Shown here: positions 1 through 7,327 of the stretch, in pieces
Position numbering within the stretch: position 1 is the stretch's first letter
Layout of the letters: the number at the start of each line of letters is the position of its first letter
Assembly (NCBI GenBank): GCA_015662935.1
Contig: DQTF01000226.1
Coordinates: 1 to 10,074 of the forward strand
DNA: 10,074 nucleotides
From: Crocinitomicaceae bacterium
GTDB taxonomy: Bacteria > Bacteroidota > Bacteroidia > Flavobacteriales_D > Crocinitomicaceae
Direction: 5' to 3'
The notes under the pieces: generated by a model
Databases searched by the model: none
What the model was told of the DNA's origin: nothing
Seen by the model: only the letters and a program-made list of their open reading frames with translations
Position numbers and translations under genes: made by a program

Positions 1-543
1 AAGCTCTGGCAATCTTGCCATTGAACCGTCCTCATTGAGAATTTCAACGATAACTCCCGCAGGTTCAAAGCCAGCCATTCTCGATAAATCAATTGCAGCT
101 TCTGTATGACCTGCTCTTCTTAAAACTCCGCCTTTTCTTGCACGAAGAGGGAAGATATGCCCAGGCTTCCCTAATTCTTCAGGACGAATAGATGGGTCGA
201 TCATCGCCATGACTGTTTTAGAACGATCACTCGCGCTAATTCCAGTTGTGCAGCCGTGTCCAATTAAATCTATAGAAACTGTGAAAGGCGTTTCATAAGC
301 AGCAGAGTTGTTCTGCACCATCATTTCTAGTCCAAGTTCATCACAACGACTTTCTAGAAGTGGTGCACAAACTAATCCTCGACCGTGCGTTACCATAAAA
401 TTGATAATCTCCGGAGTAACATTCCTTGCGGCTGTTAAAAAATCTCCTTCATTCTCACGATTCTCATCATCCACAACAATGATTACTTTCCCGTTTCTGA
501 TGTCTTCAAGTGCTTCCTCGATGGTGTTTAATTGAAAATCCAT
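1..543 (-). CDS. ribB: 3,4-dihydroxy-2-butanone 4-phosphate synthase (RibB, or N-terminal half of RibBA), partial
   Basis: RibB converts ribulose 5-phosphate to 3,4-dihydroxy-2-butanone 4-phosphate plus formate, supplying the four-carbon unit of riboflavin. The first 181 residues are present and the 3' end lies beyond the left edge. Visible family motifs: the acidic metal/substrate loop DDENRENEGD (residues 25-34), GHGCTTGISASDR (95-107), KPGHIFPLRA (126-135) and the RAGHTEAAIDL segment (143-153) with the metal-binding His146 and Glu148. The ATG at 543 is the natural start, giving the short N-terminus usual for RibB. Many Bacteroidota carry a fused GTP cyclohydrolase II domain (RibBA); whether this one does cannot be seen, because the sequence stops before that domain would begin. 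The gene is preceded by a 66-nt gap with a possible promoter of its own, so it may be expressed apart from the glycosyltransferase genes upstream. No FMN riboswitch fits in the gap. The family call is secure. Confidence 0.96.
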   Translation of the reverse strand, partial: MDFQLNTIEEALEDIRNGKVIIVVDDENRENEGDFLTAARNVTPEIINFMVTHGRGLVCAPLLESRCDELGLEMMVQNNSAAYETPFTVSIDLIGHGCTTGISASDRSKTVMAMIDPSIRPEELGKPGHIFPLRARKGGVLRRAGHTEAAIDLSRMAGFEPAGVIVEILNEDGSMARLPEL

Positions 544-550
544 AGTTCGA

Positions 551-592
551 TTTAACGATTTAAACAAAATTACTTGAATTTAATGATTTAAA
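551..592. repeat. 14-bp direct repeat flanking the ribB -7 box
   Basis: TTTAACGATTTAAA (551-564) and TTTAATGATTTAAA (579-592) are identical at 13 of 14 positions and start 28 bp apart. One copy touches the downstream edge of the candidate -7 box, the other lies in the -33/spacer region. This layout is what paired operator sites would look like. The background is very AT-rich, so chance is not excluded. Confidence 0.45.
565..572 (-). promoter_or_regulatory. Candidate Bacteroidota -7 box (TAATTTTG) of ribB
   Basis: On the minus strand this octamer fits the Bacteroidota sigma-A -7 consensus TAnnTTTG exactly. A start site about 7 nt downstream would leave a leader of roughly 15 nt before the ribB ATG at 543. 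The -33 element is poor (only TTTA near the expected distance, about 590), so the call rests on the -7 match and position. It lies between two copies of a 14-bp repeat. Confidence 0.4.
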
Positions 593-609
593 GTGTTTTT
601 TCGGGAAGT

Positions 610-1788
610 TTATCCTATCAATTCCACTAATTTCTCAACCGAATCACTCCAAGTGTATTTTTGCTTTACAAAAGAAGAACCTTTCTCTCCAATTTCATTT
701 CTACGAGAAACATCGTTGAGTAATTCTTGAATGCAACTTATGAGCTCGTTTGCATTTTCTCCAACCATGATTTCAATTTGATGTTGTGCTCCAATTGCAT
801 TGTTGGCTAGAGGTGTTGTCACACATGGGATTTTCAATGCCATTGCTTCTAGTAGTTTATTCTGCATTCCTGTTCCAATCATCATTGGGGCAATAAATAT
901 TTTTCCTTTCGTGTAAGATTCTCGAATGTCATCTACCCAACCTGTCAATCTGATTTGAGAATTGCTATTTGCTAATTCCTTAACAGAAGGTGCTGGTGAT
1001 GCACCAGAAATCAGCAAGGTTGAGTGTTCAAATGAAGGCATTATTCTTTCTGCAATGTACTGAACAGCATCAATATTGGGAGGGTAACTCATGTTTCCTA
1101 CAAAAACGAAGTCAAATTCTTCTGTATTTTCAGTAGCCTCAAAAAATGTCTCATCAATACCATTTGGAATACAAACGATTTTGTCTTTTTCAGGATGCTG
1201 AATCAATTCTTTATCCTGTTGACTAATGATTGTTTTGTGTTCAAAGTAATCAAAAATGTGTTGCTCGTACTTAGTTAGTCGTTTGGCTTCTAGTCGATAA
1301 ACCCATTTTTTATAAAAAGGTTGCCGATTAATTTGCCTGCTCATTCCAACACTTAAAGTATCCATATAATCAATTGTCTTTGGAATGTGATGAATGTTTT
1401 TTACATATTCAGAAGTACGAATCAGTTGGCAGTAGATGTGATTGAAGTCGTTTTGCTGAATGAGTTGACTTATCTTTTTAGAGGTTGCCCTGCTAAAAAA
1501 GTATCCAACTTGTAGCGGTTCCATTCTGATCAAGCGAAGAAGCATATTGCTCATCTTCGTAAAAAAATTGATTCTAGAAAGAACTAATTGTTTGCAAATT
1601 TCTTGTACCTTTTTTATTCTAGCTTCTGAAATTTCTTCATCGGTAATAGCAACAACCGTAACATCAAAGTGATTGGATAACTCCTTGATTTGATGATATG
1701 CTCGTAATTTATCGCCTTTATCCAATGGATAGGGGAATCGTGATAAAATGACGAGTAGTTGTTCTTTATTTTTCGTGGATGAATTCAA
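610..1788 (-). CDS. GT-B glycosyltransferase, GT4 type (sugar transferase resembling the EpsH1-associated Stp1 group)
   Basis: Probably transfers a sugar from a nucleotide-sugar donor to a surface glycan or lipid-linked acceptor at the inner face of the cytoplasmic membrane. The 392-aa length is typical of a two-domain GT-B enzyme. The N-terminal Rossmann start has the basic glycine loop RFPYPLDKGDKLRA (17-30), resembling the sugar transferases linked to the PEP-CTERM/EpsH1 exopolysaccharide system. TIDYMDTLS (138-146) corresponds to their D..D.S segment. The C-terminal donor domain has FVGNMSYPPNIDA (229-241) and IAPMMIGTG (299-307) followed by KLLEAMALKIPCVTT (311-325), the usual donor-binding region with the EAM acid. 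The start is TTG at 1788, inside the end of the upstream glycosyltransferase (23-nt overlap). No ATG or GTG lies before the first beta strand, and the next TTG (codon 22) would remove it. The acceptor and sugar cannot be told from sequence. The resemblance to Stp1 is from memory, and no EpsH or PEP-CTERM gene is in view. Confidence 0.88.
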   Translation of the reverse strand: MNSSTKNKEQLLVILSRFPYPLDKGDKLRAYHQIKELSNHFDVTVVAITDEEISEARIKKVQEICKQLVLSRINFFTKMSNMLLRLIRMEPLQVGYFFSRATSKKISQLIQQNDFNHIYCQLIRTSEYVKNIHHIPKTIDYMDTLSVGMSRQINRQPFYKKWVYRLEAKRLTKYEQHIFDYFEHKTIISQQDKELIQHPEKDKIVCIPNGIDETFFEATENTEEFDFVFVGNMSYPPNIDAVQYIAERIMPSFEHSTLLISGASPAPSVKELANSNSQIRLTGWVDDIRESYTKGKIFIAPMMIGTGMQNKLLEAMALKIPCVTTPLANNAIGAQHQIEIMVGENANELISCIQELLNDVSRRNEIGEKGSSFVKQKYTWSDSVEKLVELIG

Positions 1789-2950
1789 TGAGTTGTTGAC
1801 TTATTTCCTTAAAATTATGATATTTTTTGATGTATGCGATAGCATTCTGTCCAATTTCTTTCCTTAATTCGTGGTCATTTATCAATCGCAATGATTCTCG
1901 AATGATTTCTTCATCAGAATTAGCAATTATTAAACAGTTGTACTTTTCATGAAGAATGCCTTCAGCTCCTAATTTTGTAGTAACGACAGGGATGCCGATT
2001 GCCATCATTTCGAGAATTTTAATTCTGATACCAGAACCAGAAATAATTGGTGCGACAAGAATTCCGGTATTGGTTGCAAAGTGTTGTAAATTTTCCACAA
2101 AGCCTTCGATGTAAATATTCTCTTTTTCATTCTGTTGAAACGCAGCAGAAAAATTACTTCCAACTAGGTGAAGCTTCGTTTCTTTCGATTGTTTTCTTAT
2201 TTCTGGAAATAACTTAATTAATCGCTTGGCAGATTCAATGTTGGGTTGCCAGTTCATTGCTCCAATGTGAAATAAGTTATTTGCAGAGTAGTCCGATTCA
2301 ACTTGCTCATTGATATTGACTGCAACAGGAATCGTAATGCATTTTGTTTTGATTCCGTTTTGCTCCAATTTGATTTTATTCTCTTCTGTTATCGCTAAAA
2401 CTCCATCGACTTTGTTGAGGATGTTAAATTCGTATGATTTTAAATCATTCGCTAATTTTTTCAAATAAAGTCGTTTGAAAGGGTTTGTTTCATTCGATGC
2501 ATAGTTGCTCCAAATGTCGCTTTCAATGTTGTGAATCCTGACGATTACTTTCCCTTTAAAAACTGCTCTAATAGCAGCTAGATATGGAGTACAATAAAGG
2601 CTTTCTAAAATAATAACTTCGTAATTAGTTACATTTAATTCGCTTATTATCAATTTTTTAATGTTGTCAGAGTAAAATCTTGATACATTGTAAGAACCTT
2701 TTTTAAATAAGTGTTTTATAGCATCTACAATACAGACATCGGTGTTGATTTGAATGCTTTCTGGGGCGATTTTTTTAAGAATTCCATCAGGATAGTTCTC
2801 CAGAAAGAATGGATGTTTTTTTGTGGAAATAGCGAGATGTTTAATGGAAGTGTTTTCCGCAAGCAATCCGTCAAGAAGGTTTCTCATGGCTACACAACCT
2901 CCATCAACTAACGGAAAGATAGGTTTACTTGTTATGTGCAGGGTTTTCAT
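1766..2950 (-). CDS. GT-B glycosyltransferase, GT4 type
   Basis: A second nucleotide-sugar-dependent glycosyltransferase of 394 aa, most likely acting in surface polysaccharide or LPS assembly. The N-terminal acceptor domain begins MKTLHITSKPIFPLVDGG (1-18), a beta strand with a glycine-rich loop, and contains VRIHNIESDIW (137-147), a histidine/acid segment common in GT4 enzymes. The donor domain holds HIGAMNWQPNIESAKRL (228-244), LVAPIISGSGIRIKILE (298-314) and MMAIGIPVVTT (315-325), where E314 is the likely conserved acid. The same layout occurs in the next gene downstream (FVGNMSYPPNI; IAPMMIGTG), so the two are distant paralogues arranged in tandem. The ATG at 2950 overlaps the stop of the upstream permease gene as ATGA, typical of translational coupling. 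No membrane segment or signal peptide is visible, consistent with a cytoplasmic or peripheral enzyme. The fold is certain; sugar and linkage are unknown. Confidence 0.9.
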   Translation of the reverse strand: MKTLHITSKPIFPLVDGGCVAMRNLLDGLLAENTSIKHLAISTKKHPFFLENYPDGILKKIAPESIQINTDVCIVDAIKHLFKKGSYNVSRFYSDNIKKLIISELNVTNYEVIILESLYCTPYLAAIRAVFKGKVIVRIHNIESDIWSNYASNETNPFKRLYLKKLANDLKSYEFNILNKVDGVLAITEENKIKLEQNGIKTKCITIPVAVNINEQVESDYSANNLFHIGAMNWQPNIESAKRLIKLFPEIRKQSKETKLHLVGSNFSAAFQQNEKENIYIEGFVENLQHFATNTGILVAPIISGSGIRIKILEMMAIGIPVVTTKLGAEGILHEKYNCLIIANSDEEIIRESLRLINDHELRKEIGQNAIAYIKKYHNFKEISQQLIEFIHEK

Positions 2951-4416
2951 GCTTTCTTTCTGAACTTACTTTTAATTCTTCCTAAGTCAAAAATACTTCT
3001 ATCATTTGCTGCAGCTCTCATTAAGAGAATTGCAAACGGTGCAAGTACCAATGTCGGAAACCACATTCCAACGAAAGGAGAAACCGTTCCTCCAACAGCA
3101 AGGTTTTCACCAATGGTCAATAATACAAAATAGACCATAAAAAGTAATGCGGCAATCACAACGGGAGCTCCAAAACCTCCTTTTCTAACAATAGCACCGA
3201 GTGGAGCCCCAATAAAGAAAAGAACAATAATAGCAAAGGTGAGGGCGAATTTCCTGTGAAATTCTATCATGAATCGAACAGAGTCATTCTCCATTGATTT
3301 TAAAAATGTTTGCTGAGAATCTAGTTGCGTATTTTGGTTTCTCAATTTACTTTGTGCCTTAGTAACTGCGTCTATTTTCTCTTTGACAGACAATTGACTA
3401 TACACAACAATACTATCATTTTTTTTAATTACAATGGAAGGGTTTATGGTATTAGAAGAGTCCATTACTTCTTTACTGTTCTTTAGAAAATTGTGAGATT
3501 GAAAATAGGGGTGGTCATTTTTTAAACTCATTAAAAAATTGTCAATGATTGACTCGCTACTTTTTTTGATAGAATCCTTGATGTACGAAATTTGAAAGAC
3601 GTTGAGCATTTCATGTTTATCCTTGAACATATCGTCTTTGGATTTATCAAAATCGAATCCAGATAAGTCAATTTTATAAGTTGCTTGATCAAAATTGGAT
3701 CTTCTAGAAGGCCTGTCGTTTCTTACACTAGAAAGTTGTCCTTTTGCATTGAATACAGGTGGAGCAGGGGATAGCTCTTCCATAACAATACCATTTTTCA
3801 GTTCAAAAAACAAAAAGTTACCATTTTCAGATTTGTAGATTTTTCCTTCTTTTGCACGAATTGTTTTTACGGTTACAGGACTCGTGTGATCATGGATAAT
3901 AATCCCTTTGAATGTATTACCTTCTCCTTCATCAATTTTAATTGCATACCCATCTAATGCTTTGCTATATGCTCCAGGTGTTAAAATGGTTGCAATTTTA
4001 GTGTTCTGAATGTCATAAATAATTGCATGCCATTTCAAATTTGAAACGGGTATAACATAGTTGGCAAAAAGAAAGGTACTCAAAGCGATTAGTAGGATAA
4101 TTGCGGTCAAAGGTTTTATAATCCTGTAAAGTGACAATCCACTTGCTTTTAAAGCTGTTAACTCATTATTCTCTGACAAATTACCCATTGTCATAATGGA
4201 AGAAAGTAATATTGCCAACGGGAGAGCTAAGGGAATAAGACTGGCAGAAATGTAAAAGAGTAATTCTAAAATAATGCTGACGGGAATTCCTTTGCCCATC
4301 AAATCATCGATATATTTCCAAAAGAATTGCATGATCAAAATGAACATAGAAATAGCAAACGTGACCAAAAAAGGTCCGATAAAAGAACGAATACTAAAAG
4401 AATAGAGTCGTTTCAA
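2947..4416 (-). CDS. LptF/LptG (YjgP/YjgQ) family LPS-export permease
   Basis: Inner-membrane permease of the Lpt ABC transporter, which with LptB lifts lipopolysaccharide from the membrane and passes it to the periplasmic bridge. Six hydrophobic segments fit the family: about 12-34, 48-75, 103-123 before a periplasmic domain, and about 388-407, 417-437, 447-467 after it. The cytoplasmic coupling helix is seen as SENNELTALKASGLSLYRII (81-100), and FIGAPLGAIVRKGGFG (401-416) is the conserved loop after TM4. At 489 aa it is over 100 residues longer than the E. coli proteins. The extra length is a charged, low-hydrophobicity stretch at about 255-380 in the periplasmic domain, a form I associate with Bacteroidota. 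The start is TTG at 4416, giving MKRLYSFSIRSFIGPF; upstream in-frame codons hit stops. Sequence alone does not separate LptF from LptG. It follows the START-like gene after 74 nt and overlaps the next gene by 4 nt. Confidence 0.93.
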   Translation of the reverse strand: MKRLYSFSIRSFIGPFLVTFAISMFILIMQFFWKYIDDLMGKGIPVSIILELLFYISASLIPLALPLAILLSSIMTMGNLSENNELTALKASGLSLYRIIKPLTAIILLIALSTFLFANYVIPVSNLKWHAIIYDIQNTKIATILTPGAYSKALDGYAIKIDEGEGNTFKGIIIHDHTSPVTVKTIRAKEGKIYKSENGNFLFFELKNGIVMEELSPAPPVFNAKGQLSSVRNDRPSRRSNFDQATYKIDLSGFDFDKSKDDMFKDKHEMLNVFQISYIKDSIKKSSESIIDNFLMSLKNDHPYFQSHNFLKNSKEVMDSSNTINPSIVIKKNDSIVVYSQLSVKEKIDAVTKAQSKLRNQNTQLDSQQTFLKSMENDSVRFMIEFHRKFALTFAIIVLFFIGAPLGAIVRKGGFGAPVVIAALLFMVYFVLLTIGENLAVGGTVSPFVGMWFPTLVLAPFAILLMRAAANDRSIFDLGRIKSKFRKKA

Positions 4417-4490
4417 TTGCTAATATTAAATGTTATTCATTCCTCTAAAAGAACGTCAAGAGTGACTGCATATTTTATAGGATGCTAAAA

Positions 4491-4880
4491 TTAAGCTCCT
4501 AAAGTTCTTTTCAATTCTTCAATTTGTGCTTGCCATAATAATTGAGCATCTTCCATTTCATCTGATTCGGCAAAAGCAGTTACGGTAAGCAATACCATTT
4601 TTGTCATAGGGTCAACTTCGTATCTCAATTCAAAGAAAGCATCGTTTCCATCTTCTTCATCTTCCATCCATCTAAATTTAACTTTAGAGTTGGTCTTTTT
4701 AGTAATCAAACGTGCATCTTCTTCGCTGCCATCCCAAATAAAGGTATAAATATCATCTTTAATGTTAACGTCATCGGCAAACCATTCGCTTAATCCACTT
4801 GGAGTGGTAATCATATTGTCTAGAACTTTTGGAGAAGTTTTAAATAAAAACTCAAGTTCGTATTTCTCTTTTTTCATCAT
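4491..4880 (-). CDS. START-like/SRPBCC (AHA1-like) domain protein
   Basis: A small cytoplasmic protein of 129 aa with the beta-helix-grip fold expected of the START-like superfamily. It begins YELEFLFKTSPKVLDNMI (7-24), the strand and helix that open AHA1/START-like domains, and has the diagnostic SGLSEWFADDV (28-38), the 'W' motif of AHA1-type proteins. Alternating strands and a long amphipathic C-terminal helix (about 107-127) follow. I recall a Bacteroidota-wide family of this length annotated only as START-like domain protein; the ligand and role are unknown. The protein is acidic, with runs of D/E at 72-79 and 106-111. Two adjacent ATG codons (4880 and 4877) can serve as start. The permease gene lies 74 nt downstream on the same strand, so co-transcription is likely; membrane or lipid-related work is only an inference from that neighbour. 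Confidence 0.88.
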   Translation of the reverse strand: MMKKEKYELEFLFKTSPKVLDNMITTPSGLSEWFADDVNIKDDIYTFIWDGSEEDARLITKKTNSKVKFRWMEDEEDGNDAFFELRYEVDPMTKMVLLTVTAFAESDEMEDAQLLWQAQIEELKRTLGA

Positions 4881-4897
4881 TGATCTTACTGTAATAA

Positions 4898-4920
4898 TAG
4901 AAATTCTATTTTTAGAATTT
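4898..4920. promoter_or_regulatory. Inverted repeat in the leader of the START-like gene (possible operator)
   Basis: AAATTCTA (4901-4908) and TAGAATTT (4913-4920) are a perfect 8-bp inverted repeat around four T. The left arm also forms an 11-base near-palindrome with the preceding TAG (TAGAAATTCTA, 4898-4908), so three TAGAA/TTCTA half-sites sit in 23 bp. On the minus strand it lies 18 nt upstream of the ATG and just downstream of TATATTGC (4922-4929), a poor relative of the -7 box. It could be an operator or a weak leader hairpin. Confidence 0.3.
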
Positions 4921-5019
4921 TCGCAATATACACATTCTTTTTCGATGAAACCTATAATTAAGCAGATTAATGTCGAATGATTTTATTTAATTTAAGTGAG
5001 TTTTGATTGTATTTAATCG

Positions 5020-5047
5020 TTGAAATAGAAACAATTAGCTAACTTAG
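5020..5047 (+). promoter_or_regulatory. Candidate Bacteroidota promoter of the GH18 gene
   Basis: TTG at 5020-5022 and TAACTTAG at 5040-5047 are separated by 17 nt. The second element matches TAnnTTTG except at the seventh base. Transcription would begin near 5052-5054, leaving a leader of about 20 nt. No Shine-Dalgarno sequence precedes the ATG; the leader is A/T-rich, as often found in Bacteroidota. Confidence 0.35.
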
Positions 5048-5074
5048 CAGTTCAGATTTTTTTAAAAAAAATCA

Positions 5075-7324
5075 ATGCGTATACTTTTTACTACTATAAT
5101 ATTAGCTTTTGCCTATTTGGGAATCTCTCAAAATAATTCTATCGGAGTACATGAGCAAGAATTAATGAAATATAATTCGGATGGTCATGATGATCCTTCA
5201 TATTATGAAGCCCTTCCAATTGAACTAACCAACTATAATAAAGTAAATTGTAACTTGAACAAGATAGTTTATGGCTGGCATCCTTACTGGGTAGGTAGCG
5301 CTTATCAAAATTATCAATGGGATTTACTTTCGCATTTTTCATTCTTCAGTTATGAGGTTGATCAAACAACTGGAAATGCAAACACAACGCATGCTTGGAG
5401 TACCAGTTCAGCTGTTGATGCAGCATTGGCAAGTGGTAATACGAAAGTGACTCTGTGTGTCACTATGTTTTCTAACCACACGATATTCTTAACAAATGCA
5501 ACGTCAAAACAAACATTGATTACGAATTTGATTAACTTAATTCAATCGAGAGGTGCGCATGGTGTAAATATTGATTTTGAAGGATTACCTTCGGCTCAGA
5601 CAACCAATTTTGCCAATTTCATGGTTGACTTATCCAATCAAATGCACACCGCCATTCCGGGTTCTGAAGTAAGTACTGTTTTGTATGCGGTAGATTGGAA
5701 CAATGTTTTTGACTTTTCCATTATGGAACCTGCTGTTGATCACTATATCATCATGGGATATGCATATTATTACGCAGGTAGTGGAACGGCAGGACCGACA
5801 GATCCGTTGTATCATTTTGGATCGAGTTATAATTATACATTGTCTCGCTCTATTACTTATTACTTAGACAAAGGTTGCCCAAAGAATAAATTGGTTCTAG
5901 GATTGCCAGAATATGGATACGAATGGTCGACTTCTTCTGCCATTATTCCGTCTTCAACAACTGCTAATGGTACAGCCAGGACTTATGCTTACATAAAAAA
6001 CAATACTTCTGGAAATTATTCTATAGCGAATCATCAATGGGAATCTGATAGTTATTCTGATGCCTATGTCTTTAACAATGGAAGTAATAGGCAATGTTTT
6101 ATTTCTCAAGATGATGCATGGAGAAAAAGACTTTCACATGTTCTGAATACTGGAATTGCAGGTATTGGTATTTGGGCTTTGGGGTATGATAATGGATACA
6201 CAGGACTTTGGGGTGGAATGAATGACTATTTAACTGATTGTTATGCTGATTCTTGCTCTGGAGTAATTCACGATTTTGGAGGTCCTACAAAGAACTATTA
6301 CAATGACGAAGATTATACATGGACGATCGCTCCAACGAACGCATCAAGTATCGATGTTGATTTTACCTCTTTTGATGTAGAGTTGAACTATGACTATTTA
6401 TATGTTTATGATGGGAGTGATGCTTCTGCTTCACAAATTTCTGGTAGTCCTTTTACAGGTTTAGCAGGGCCAGGACAATTTACAACTTCAACAGGTGCTG
6501 TTACTTTTCGTTTCACTTCTGATGGAGCAACAGTGGCTCCTGGTTTTAATGCTACTTATTCATGTAATACTCTTCCTGAACCAGTTGCTTCCTTTTCTAC
6601 AAGTGCATTGACCATTTGCTTAGGCGACTCTGTTCAGTTAACAAATACTTCGTCAGATGGAACTGCATTTCTATGGTCAACATCAACTGGAGGCTTGTCC
6701 AATTCTTCAGTAGAGAATCCATATTTATTTGCGAATGCAACAGGAAGTTATGATGTGACATTAATTGTTAACAATGCAACAGGTACAGATACAATTATAA
6801 ATACATTGAATGTGGTTGTGGAGCAATTACCAATTGCTAATGCAACTTCTAACGGTACTAATTTTACATTAGGGAATGCAACGGTGTATTTTACCAATAC
6901 AAGCTCAAATGCATCTAGTTATTTTTGGAATTTTGCAGATGGGGCAACATCGATTGATACAAATCCTTGGCACACCTATTCTGCAACAGGTTCATTTGAT
7001 GTTGTTCTTGTCGCAATGAATAATGGTTGTCCAAATGACACACTAATTTTTACAATAATCGTTGGAACGACAGGAGTAACAACTAATTCATCTGACTTGC
7101 TGTCAATTTCTCCAAACCCATTTACAGATAAGCTTACGATACATTCTTCCAGAGAAATTGAAAATTTGATTCTCATTGATTCTAAAGGATCGGTTGTTTC
7201 TGTAAATTGGAAGACGGAGAATAAAGAGATTACTATTGAAGGAAAAGAATTATCTAATGGGTTTTACATCTTGGAATTGCATGTAGAAGATGAAGTTATC
7301 CGAAAGAGAATTGTGAAACAATAG
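5075..7324 (+). CDS. Secreted GH18 (chitinase-like) glycosidase with CUB, two PKD-like domains and T9SS sorting domain
   Basis: Predicted surface or released glycosidase acting on chitin, peptidoglycan-type or other GlcNAc polymers. Order of parts in 749 aa: signal peptide 1-18 (cleavage probably before QNN); GH18 barrel about 62-388, beginning KIVYGWHPYW; CUB-like domain about 394-497 (DFGGPTKNYYN, YDYLYVYDG, VTFRFTSDG); PKD-like repeats about 502-583 and 585-664 (the second with FWNFADGATS); type A T9SS C-terminal domain about 674-749 (SISPNPFTDKLTI ... GFYILEL). The GH18 catalytic strand is HGVNIDFEG (162-170): Asp167 and the acid Glu169 are kept, but the usual DxxDxDxE reads HxxNxDxE. This form resembles the spore-cortex SleL/YaaH branch more than classical chitinases. 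MGYAYYYAG (227-235) and GIGIWALGYD (363-372) are later barrel strands. The sirtuin gene starts 3 nt after the stop. Glycosidase fold and export are secure; substrate is not. Confidence 0.93.
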   Translation: MRILFTTIILAFAYLGISQNNSIGVHEQELMKYNSDGHDDPSYYEALPIELTNYNKVNCNLNKIVYGWHPYWVGSAYQNYQWDLLSHFSFFSYEVDQTTGNANTTHAWSTSSAVDAALASGNTKVTLCVTMFSNHTIFLTNATSKQTLITNLINLIQSRGAHGVNIDFEGLPSAQTTNFANFMVDLSNQMHTAIPGSEVSTVLYAVDWNNVFDFSIMEPAVDHYIIMGYAYYYAGSGTAGPTDPLYHFGSSYNYTLSRSITYYLDKGCPKNKLVLGLPEYGYEWSTSSAIIPSSTTANGTARTYAYIKNNTSGNYSIANHQWESDSYSDAYVFNNGSNRQCFISQDDAWRKRLSHVLNTGIAGIGIWALGYDNGYTGLWGGMNDYLTDCYADSCSGVIHDFGGPTKNYYNDEDYTWTIAPTNASSIDVDFTSFDVELNYDYLYVYDGSDASASQISGSPFTGLAGPGQFTTSTGAVTFRFTSDGATVAPGFNATYSCNTLPEPVASFSTSALTICLGDSVQLTNTSSDGTAFLWSTSTGGLSNSSVENPYLFANATGSYDVTLIVNNATGTDTIINTLNVVVEQLPIANATSNGTNFTLGNATVYFTNTSSNASSYFWNFADGATSIDTNPWHTYSATGSFDVVLVAMNNGCPNDTLIFTIIVGTTGVTTNSSDLLSISPNPFTDKLTIHSSREIENLILIDSKGSVVSVNWKTENKEITIEGKELSNGFYILELHVEDEVIRKRIVKQ

Positions 7325-7327
7325 GAA

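Noticed and set aside
308..535. Plus-strand ORF of 75 codons
   Set aside because: Antisense to well-conserved ribB; serine-rich translation with no family pattern.
544..609. FMN riboswitch or rho-independent terminator between the glycosyltransferase and ribB
   Set aside because: 66 nt is too short for an FMN aptamer, and no GC-rich stem followed by a U-run is visible.
2711..3133. Two plus-strand ORFs of about 65 codons (2711-2911, 2936-3133)
   Set aside because: Both lie antisense to the glycosyltransferase and permease genes, with no supporting start signal or domain.
4426..4440. Four-codon ORF (ATG AAT AAC ATT TAA) before the permease
   Set aside because: AGAGGA directly abuts the ATG with no spacing, and such a short frame is expected by chance in AT-rich DNA.
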